Of a DNA stretch of 64,000 nt, positions 59,831 through 64,000 are shown piece after piece. The position numbers and the translations under genes were made by a program. Below the pieces are notes generated by a model. That model was not told the DNA's origin, did not search any database, and was given only the letters and a program-made list of their open reading frames with translations. Positions within the stretch are counted from its first letter, which is position 1. Each line of letters starts with the position of its first letter. The stretch comes from Capnocytophaga cynodegmi DSM 19736 (lineage in GTDB: Bacteria > Bacteroidota > Bacteroidia > Flavobacteriales > Flavobacteriaceae). The stretch lies in contig NZ_KB900703.1 of NCBI RefSeq assembly GCF_000379185.1, positions 30,498 through 94,497 on the forward strand, in the 5' to 3' direction.

Positions 59831-61325
59831 TTTTTCAATTCCGAATAAACTTTCAAAAAAGGCATTTTGGTTAGTTTTAGCGAAATCTTTTTGGAGTAAT
59901 TTTAAAATCTTTTGGGGTGTTTTTGCCTTATTTCTTTTCAAAAAAGTGAATAATTCTGATGATAAATTTCAATTTTTCTTAATTTTTTTAGGTATATTTT
60001 TAGCAATCAGTGTTTTTATCTTCATTTTTCAATATATAAAATATAAATATTTTTCATATCAAATTATTGGAGATGAATTGATTATCCGTGAAGGTTGGTT
60101 GAACAAATCGGAAACGGTGGTTAAATTTGATAAAATTCACGAAGTACATTTAAATCAGAAGTTTATACATAAAATTGTAAGACTTTATAAAGTGGGTATC
60201 GACACGGCAGGAAGTGATAAAGTGGAAATATCAATTAATGGTATAGATTATCATAAGGCTTTGGTTATCAAGGATATTTTGACAGAAAAGCAAATTCTTT
60301 CCGAAATTAGAAAAGATAGAATTACTGATGAAAATTTGGAAGCAAATGACAATTTTACTTCACTGAGAATAAGTATTTTAACTTTATTCAAGATTGGAAT
60401 TACTCAAAATTATTTATACACATTGTCGTTAATGTTTGCTTTTTCATATCAGATAATTGACTTTATTACTGATATATTTTACGAAAAACGTTCCTATTTT
60501 GTCAATCAGATATCTGAATTTTCAAATACAGTTTCAACCATATTTTTCTGGATTTTTTTCTTGTTCATTTTAATACTTTTTGTTATTGGTTTTAATTTAA
60601 TTCGCACATTATTAACGTATTATAGTTATGAAATACAAATTAAAAATAATAGATTATTAGCTTCCTACGGATTTATAAATTCGCACATTGTGGCAGTTCC
60701 ACCGAAAAAAGTGCAGATGATTCATTTTCAGCAGAATTATTTTCAAAAGTTGATGAATTTGTTTGAGGTACGAATTTCACAAATTGATTCTTCTAAAAAC
60801 GAAGAGAAAAAGCGACAAGGTTTATTAATTCCTGGTATCAATGCTTTGGAAATGAGAAAATTATTTCGATTTATATACGATAAGGATTTTCAAGAAGTAA
60901 AAGAATTTTATCGTCCGAGTTTTCGGAAAGTTATTATTAGGGCAATGTATTTGTTTTTTGCTCTTTTGATGATTATTATATCGATGTATTTTATTGATTT
61001 ATTGCAGTTTGTGTGGATTCCGATATTTTTGTTTTTTGTTGTTTTGTTGCTAATTTATATTTCATACAGAAATGAAAAACTTTTCCTGAAAGATGATTTT
61101 ATTGTACTAAAAAGTGGTATTTGGGATTTGACAACCACCTATTTACAAGTAGATAAAATTCAGGAAGTAAAAATAAAGCAATCTTATTTTCAAAAACGTA
61201 GAAGTCTGGCTTCTATCAAGTTATCTACATTTTCCGAGAGTTTACGATTGAACTTTTACGATGAAAAATTACTTAAAAATTTGGTGAATGAATCTGTCTA
61301 TAAAATTGAGTTTCTTTGTAAATAA
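59820..61325 (+). CDS. PH domain-containing membrane protein (YdbT-like, three bPH2 domains)
   Basis: The 501-residue partner of the YdbS-like protein has membrane-helix pairs near its start, centre and about residue 380, each followed by a bPH2 domain: YFSYQIIGDELIIREGWLNKSETVVKFDKIHEVHL, YYSYEIQIKNNRLLASYGFINSHIVAVPPKKVQMI and EKLFLKDDFIVLKSGIWDLTTTYLQVDKIQEV. The ATG at 59820 begins MNYDFSIPNKLSKKAF; further in-frame starts lie a few codons upstream (59811, 59817). Such pairs are widespread, but their job is not known. Confidence 0.85.
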   Translation: MNYDFSIPNKLSKKAFWLVLAKSFWSNFKIFWGVFALFLFKKVNNSDDKFQFFLIFLGIFLAISVFIFIFQYIKYKYFSYQIIGDELIIREGWLNKSETVVKFDKIHEVHLNQKFIHKIVRLYKVGIDTAGSDKVEISINGIDYHKALVIKDILTEKQILSEIRKDRITDENLEANDNFTSLRISILTLFKIGITQNYLYTLSLMFAFSYQIIDFITDIFYEKRSYFVNQISEFSNTVSTIFFWIFFLFILILFVIGFNLIRTLLTYYSYEIQIKNNRLLASYGFINSHIVAVPPKKVQMIHFQQNYFQKLMNLFEVRISQIDSSKNEEKKRQGLLIPGINALEMRKLFRFIYDKDFQEVKEFYRPSFRKVIIRAMYLFFALLMIIISMYFIDLLQFVWIPIFLFFVVLLLIYISYRNEKLFLKDDFIVLKSGIWDLTTTYLQVDKIQEVKIKQSYFQKRRSLASIKLSTFSESLRLNFYDEKLLKNLVNESVYKIEFLCK

Positions 61326-61334
61326 TTAAAATAG

Positions 61335-61370
61335 AATAGGGAAGAGGTCAAAAACTTCTTCCTTATTTTT
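61335..61370 (+). terminator. Terminator after PH-domain operon
   Basis: A 14-bp stem with two G-U pairs (61335-61348 with 61354-61367), 5-nt loop, followed by T residues. Confidence 0.75.
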
Positions 61371-61392
61371 TTGATTTTTTTCCTTTTTTCTT

Positions 61393-61400
61393 TATTTTTG
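61393..61400 (+). promoter_or_regulatory. Promoter -7 element of LysE-type gene
   Basis: TATTTTTG matches TAnnTTTG. The leader to the ATG at 61476 would be about 70 nt. Confidence 0.4.
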
Positions 61401-61475
61401 TTAGCTCATTAACTGAAAATAGTTATATTTCTGGATTTCAGATGTATAATTTCAATTTTTTCAAAAGGAATAAAA

Positions 61476-62165
61476 ATGTTTGCAGATATATTACTTGCTT
61501 TGCCTTTAGGAGTTTTGTTAGCTTTTACTATTGGTCCTGTTTTTTTTGTTTTGCTGGAAACGGCTATAACTAAGGGATTTAGAGCTGCGGTGGCTTTTGA
61601 TGGAGGCGTGGTTTTGGCAGATGTTGTTTTTATTTTAATAGTTTATTTTACAACCAGTAGCATACTTCAGCGAGTGAAAGATGACCCACTTTTATTCATT
61701 GTTGGTGGGCTGATTATGATTTCATACGGAATTATTTCTTTCATAAAACTTAAAAAAGATTTTAATAAAAAGATTGATATTCAAGAAGATGAAAATCAAT
61801 GCCAAAAAACGAATTATTTAGCACTTTTTTTTAAAGGATTTCTGTTGAACTTTATAAATATTGGAGTTTTAGGTTTTTGGTTAGGAATCATCATTGTTTT
61901 TGCTCCGAGGTTGGATATGGATACAAACAGAATTATTGTTTTCTTTTCTTCAATTGTGATTATTTATTTTTTGGTTGATGTAATAAAAATATTGATAGCT
62001 AAGCAATTAAAAAATAAACTTACTGCTTTTCATATTTATAAAATAAAACGAACGATAAGCATTATCCTTCTAATTTTTGGCATATTTTTGTTGGCACAAG
62101 GCATTTTTCCTGAAGGAAAAGAAAAATTAAATGAAATTTTTACTGAAAATCCTGAATTGAATTAG
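61476..62165 (+). CDS. LysE/RhtB family transporter
   Basis: The 229-residue inner-membrane protein has about six hydrophobic helices. The first, LALPLGVLLAFTIGPVFFVLLETAITKGFRAAVAFDGGVVLAD, contains the family-typical GPxxxxxxxxxxxxGxRxA pattern. Others include LFIVGGLIMISYGIISFIK and FFKGFLLNFINIGVLGFWLGIIIVFAPR. Family members export amino acids or related small molecules; the substrate is not predictable. Monocistronic between two terminators. Confidence 0.87.
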   Translation: MFADILLALPLGVLLAFTIGPVFFVLLETAITKGFRAAVAFDGGVVLADVVFILIVYFTTSSILQRVKDDPLLFIVGGLIMISYGIISFIKLKKDFNKKIDIQEDENQCQKTNYLALFFKGFLLNFINIGVLGFWLGIIIVFAPRLDMDTNRIIVFFSSIVIIYFLVDVIKILIAKQLKNKLTAFHIYKIKRTISIILLIFGIFLLAQGIFPEGKEKLNEIFTENPELN

Positions 62166-62189
62166 AATATAACCAATTTGGTTAAAAAG

Positions 62190-62225
62190 AAAATCCCAAA
62201 GATTTTATTCTTTGGGATTTTTTAA
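62190..62225. terminator. Bidirectional terminator between LysE-type gene and OmpH-like gene
   Basis: A perfect 13-bp stem (AAAATCCCAAAGA at 62190-62202, complement at 62209-62221), 6-nt loop, flanked by A and T tracts. It separates two convergent genes. Confidence 0.88.
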
Positions 62226-62231
62226 ATTGTG

Positions 62232-62741
62232 TTATTTTTTGTAGTTTTCATTGAGGTGTTTAACTACTTCGTTTGTGATATCTTTTTTGTCATCTCCATA
62301 CAGAACGCTTCCTCCGTCATTAGCTCCCAAAATGAAAGTATATCCTTTTTGTTTGCCATATTCTTTCACTGATTTTTTTACTTTATTGAGTAAAGAATCC
62401 ATTTGACTTTGGCTTTCCATTTGAATTTTTTGCTCTTCTTGTTGTAGATGTTGTTGCAAAATTTGACTTTTTTGCATTAATTCATTGTATTTTTTTTGAG
62501 CTATGTTTTGTGATAAATTTCTTGCTTCTGCATCAAATGCTTTAGCTTCTGCCTGAAATGCTTGAGAAATACTATCACGTTTTTTTTCGTATTTGCTGAT
62601 TTGTTCTTTAAGTTTACTTTCAATATCTTTTTTTTCCTGATATTCATTAAGTAGTTTGCTGTTATCAACAAATGCAATTTTATTTTGTTGGCACGATACC
62701 AACCCGAAAAGGACAAAACCTCCAACGATAATTTTTTTCAT
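62232..62741 (-). CDS. OmpH/Skp-family chaperone-like lipoprotein
   Basis: The 169-residue product (ATG at 62741; an in-frame start at 62771 would lie upstream of the predicted transcript start) has a lipobox MKKIIVGGFVLFGLVSC. The rest is the Skp/OmpH fold: IAFVDNSKLLNEYQEKKDIESKLKEQI, a long Gln/Lys-rich coiled coil, and YTFILGANDGGSVLYGDDKKDITNEVVKHLNE at the end. It may help fold outer-membrane proteins in the periplasm; being a lipoprotein is common for Bacteroidota paralogues. Confidence 0.87.
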   Translation of the reverse strand: MKKIIVGGFVLFGLVSCQQNKIAFVDNSKLLNEYQEKKDIESKLKEQISKYEKKRDSISQAFQAEAKAFDAEARNLSQNIAQKKYNELMQKSQILQQHLQQEEQKIQMESQSQMDSLLNKVKKSVKEYGKQKGYTFILGANDGGSVLYGDDKKDITNEVVKHLNENYKK

Positions 62742-62768
62742 TTTTATAAATCTGTTAAGTACCAAGGG

Positions 62769-62776
62769 CAAAAGTA
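62769..62776 (-). promoter_or_regulatory. Promoter -7 element of OmpH-like gene
   Basis: Minus-strand TACTTTTG matches TAnnTTTG. The predicted transcript start is near 62762, about 21 nt before the chosen ATG, which supports that start. Confidence 0.45.
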
Positions 62777-62968
62777 ATAAAGTTTTATTTCAAAATCAAA
62801 AAGTGGAATATCTTTATTTATTTTGAATTATTAGATTTTTTTATTCTTTCGTTTGCAATTATAAAAATAGTTTATAAAAATCGACCTTCAGAAATGGCTT
62901 AAATTTTTATTTTTAAAAATTTTCCGTATAAAGTTATATTTCTACTCGAGATAATTAAAAAAATAGGC

Positions 62969-63799
62969 TTAAAAATCATTTTTTACTTTTTGGAGGATGT
63001 AAATATGTGATGAAAACTCTTTTTTTCGCATTCCATAGAGGTTTGAACGCGTTCCGTTGATAAATCCTTTAATGAAATTCTTTTTTCCAGTTTTGTATTG
63101 TTCTGAAAGTATTGACACGTAAAAAGCGTCGAAAAGCATCGGTTTGATTTCTAAAAGTTGAAATCCTTTTGGGATAAAAATTTTTTGAATGCTTGTTTTT
63201 GAAAAATGCCATAAATGACGGGGAACATCATACGCTGCCCAAAATTGTTTGTAATGCTGGGCATCCCACGATTTGTAATTGGGTACGGCTACAATCAAGA
63301 TTCCGTCTTCTTTTAAGAGTGAATTTATTTTTTGGATTTGGTTTTCTAAGTCGGGAATGTGTTCCAGTACGTGCCAAAGGGTAATCACATCAAAGGATTT
63401 TTCTTTTAAATCATCGTAATTCTCAAGCAAACGGATTTGTTTTTTTTCGGCTAATTGTCTTGCTTTTTCATTAGGTTCAATACCTGTGGTTTCCCAATTC
63501 ATTTGTTTTTTGCAACTCAAAACGAAATCACCAGTTCCTGCACCGATATCCAATAATTGAATTTTTTCTTTTTTGTACTTAGAAATGATGCGTATTTTAC
63601 TTTTTAAATTGATGTTTTTTACCGCTTGATAAACCTTATCGAACAGCGTTTTTTTACTATCGGTGTGTGAAATATATACATCACTTTCGTAGTATTTGCT
63701 TAATTTTTTTGGTATGGGTTGTGTTTTTAAAAGTTCTAAGTTTGAATTGTAGATTAGTTCAAATTCTTCTTGTGAGATACTATAATCTTTTATTTTCAT
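62969..63799 (-). CDS. Class I SAM-dependent methyltransferase
   Basis: The 276-residue product (ATG at 63799; a start at 63826 adds nine residues) has the SAM-binding motif IQLLDIGAGTGDFVLSC, the acidic loop IEPNEKARQLAEKK and FDVITLWHVLEHIPDLENQI, then GILIVAVPNYKSWDAQHYKQFWAAYDVPRHLWHFS. The pattern fits the UbiG/Methyltransf_23 group. The methyl acceptor is unknown. Gene immediately to the left of the parS site. Confidence 0.9.
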   Translation of the reverse strand: MKIKDYSISQEEFELIYNSNLELLKTQPIPKKLSKYYESDVYISHTDSKKTLFDKVYQAVKNINLKSKIRIISKYKKEKIQLLDIGAGTGDFVLSCKKQMNWETTGIEPNEKARQLAEKKQIRLLENYDDLKEKSFDVITLWHVLEHIPDLENQIQKINSLLKEDGILIVAVPNYKSWDAQHYKQFWAAYDVPRHLWHFSKTSIQKIFIPKGFQLLEIKPMLFDAFYVSILSEQYKTGKKNFIKGFINGTRSNLYGMRKKEFSSHIYILQKVKNDF

Positions 63800-63823
63800 T
63801 ATGAAATACAAAAATATATTAAG

Positions 63824-63831
63824 CAAATATA
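63824..63831 (-). promoter_or_regulatory. Promoter -7 element of methyltransferase gene
   Basis: Minus-strand TATATTTG is an exact TAnnTTTG match. Transcription would start near 63817, 18 nt before the ATG at 63799. Confidence 0.4.
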
Positions 63832-63923
63832 CTATTTATTTGTAAAACAATTTATTTTCTGTTGTTTTTTATGTTATTATTTTGAAAATCAATTTATTAA
63901 TTTAGTTTTTCATTATAAATATA

Positions 63924-63939
63924 TGTTCCACGTGGAACA
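63924..63939. promoter_or_regulatory. parS: parS chromosome-segregation site
   Basis: TGTTCCACGTGGAACA is a perfect 16-bp palindrome identical to the parS consensus TGTTNCACGTGNAACA bound by ParB; the symmetry extends one base each side. parS sites cluster near the replication origin in most bacteria. No parA/parB gene is visible in the window. The flanks are AT-rich and noncoding. Confidence 0.85.
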
Positions 63940-64000
63940 TTATTAAATATTTATAGTGTTAAATAGTTTCTTTTAATAGATTAATTATAATTATCTTTAT

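Noticed and set aside
1..64000. tRNA, rRNA, tmRNA or riboswitch genes
   Set aside because: No cloverleaf, rRNA-like or aptamer-like sequence was recognised in the intergenic regions; a covariance-model scan would be needed to exclude small RNAs.

Overview
This is a low-GC chromosomal segment from the Bacteroidota, class Flavobacteriia, and Capnocytophaga is the best guess. The evidence is a full-length SprA (type IX secretion translocon), a SusC/SusD pair, many lipoproteins including one with the K-(D/E)2 surface-export signature described in Capnocytophaga canimorsus, and repeated Bacteroidota-type promoters (TTTG, then about 19 nt, then TAnnTTTG) in front of genes that lack obvious Shine-Dalgarno sites. 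No rRNA, tRNA or CRISPR array was seen.

Layout. 0-10.6 kb (+): two tandem SUMF1/formylglycine-enzyme-like lipoproteins, ruvA, an orphan gene and the giant sprA. 10.8-16.0 kb (-): a nucleoside-phosphorylase-like protein with a DUF6261-type protein, then a cation diffusion facilitator and a Tat-exported alkaline phosphatase. 16.2-18.5 kb (+): a GT4 glycosyltransferase and a CBM9-like secreted protein. 18.5-37.7 kb (almost all -): a ketosynthase, fructose-1,6-bisphosphatase, an exopolysaccharide tyrosine autokinase with its export lipoprotein, HIT and GreA, a SusC/SusD/thioredoxin-lipoprotein operon, a GHL10-type lipoprotein, a second DUF6261-type protein, gpsA and pgk. Two tiny single-span membrane proteins lie between gpsA and pgk. 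37.9-45.7 kb: an M28 peptidase fused to an outer-membrane beta-barrel, a composite IS1-family transposon, the rpiB-membrane protein-tcdA(-mazG) operon, a barrel pseudogene and a lipoprotein. 45.8-55.6 kb (-): a glycogen/alpha-glucan locus (GH57, GT4 synthase, GH133 debranching enzyme, eukaryote-type branching enzyme) interrupted by small orphans and palindromes. 55.6-56.6 kb: a gene-free, very AT-rich spacer that looks like the chromosomal replication origin. 56.6-62.2 kb (+): rnr, a set of bacterial PH-domain membrane proteins and a LysE-type exporter. 62.2-64 kb (-): an OmpH/Skp-like lipoprotein and a methyltransferase, followed by a perfect parS palindrome.

Main observations. (1) Positions 39831-42540 form a composite transposon: two IS1-family copies in direct orientation carry an NmrA-type oxidoreductase and are bounded by an exact 8-bp target duplication. 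It appears to have landed at the tcdA stop codon and split a tcdA-mazG gene pair; one IS copy is dead. (2) The 55.98-56.32 kb DnaA-box cluster, the flip in gene orientation at the same place, and a parS site 8 kb away together suggest oriC. (3) greA has a leader in which the predicted transcript begins at a terminator-like hairpin, suggesting attenuation. (4) Protein architectures worth a look are the M28 peptidase-barrel fusion, the tandem SUMF lipoproteins of which only one keeps the FGE cysteine pair, and the paired 42/47-residue membrane proteins.

All functional calls come from reading motifs by eye. No database search or computation was run.
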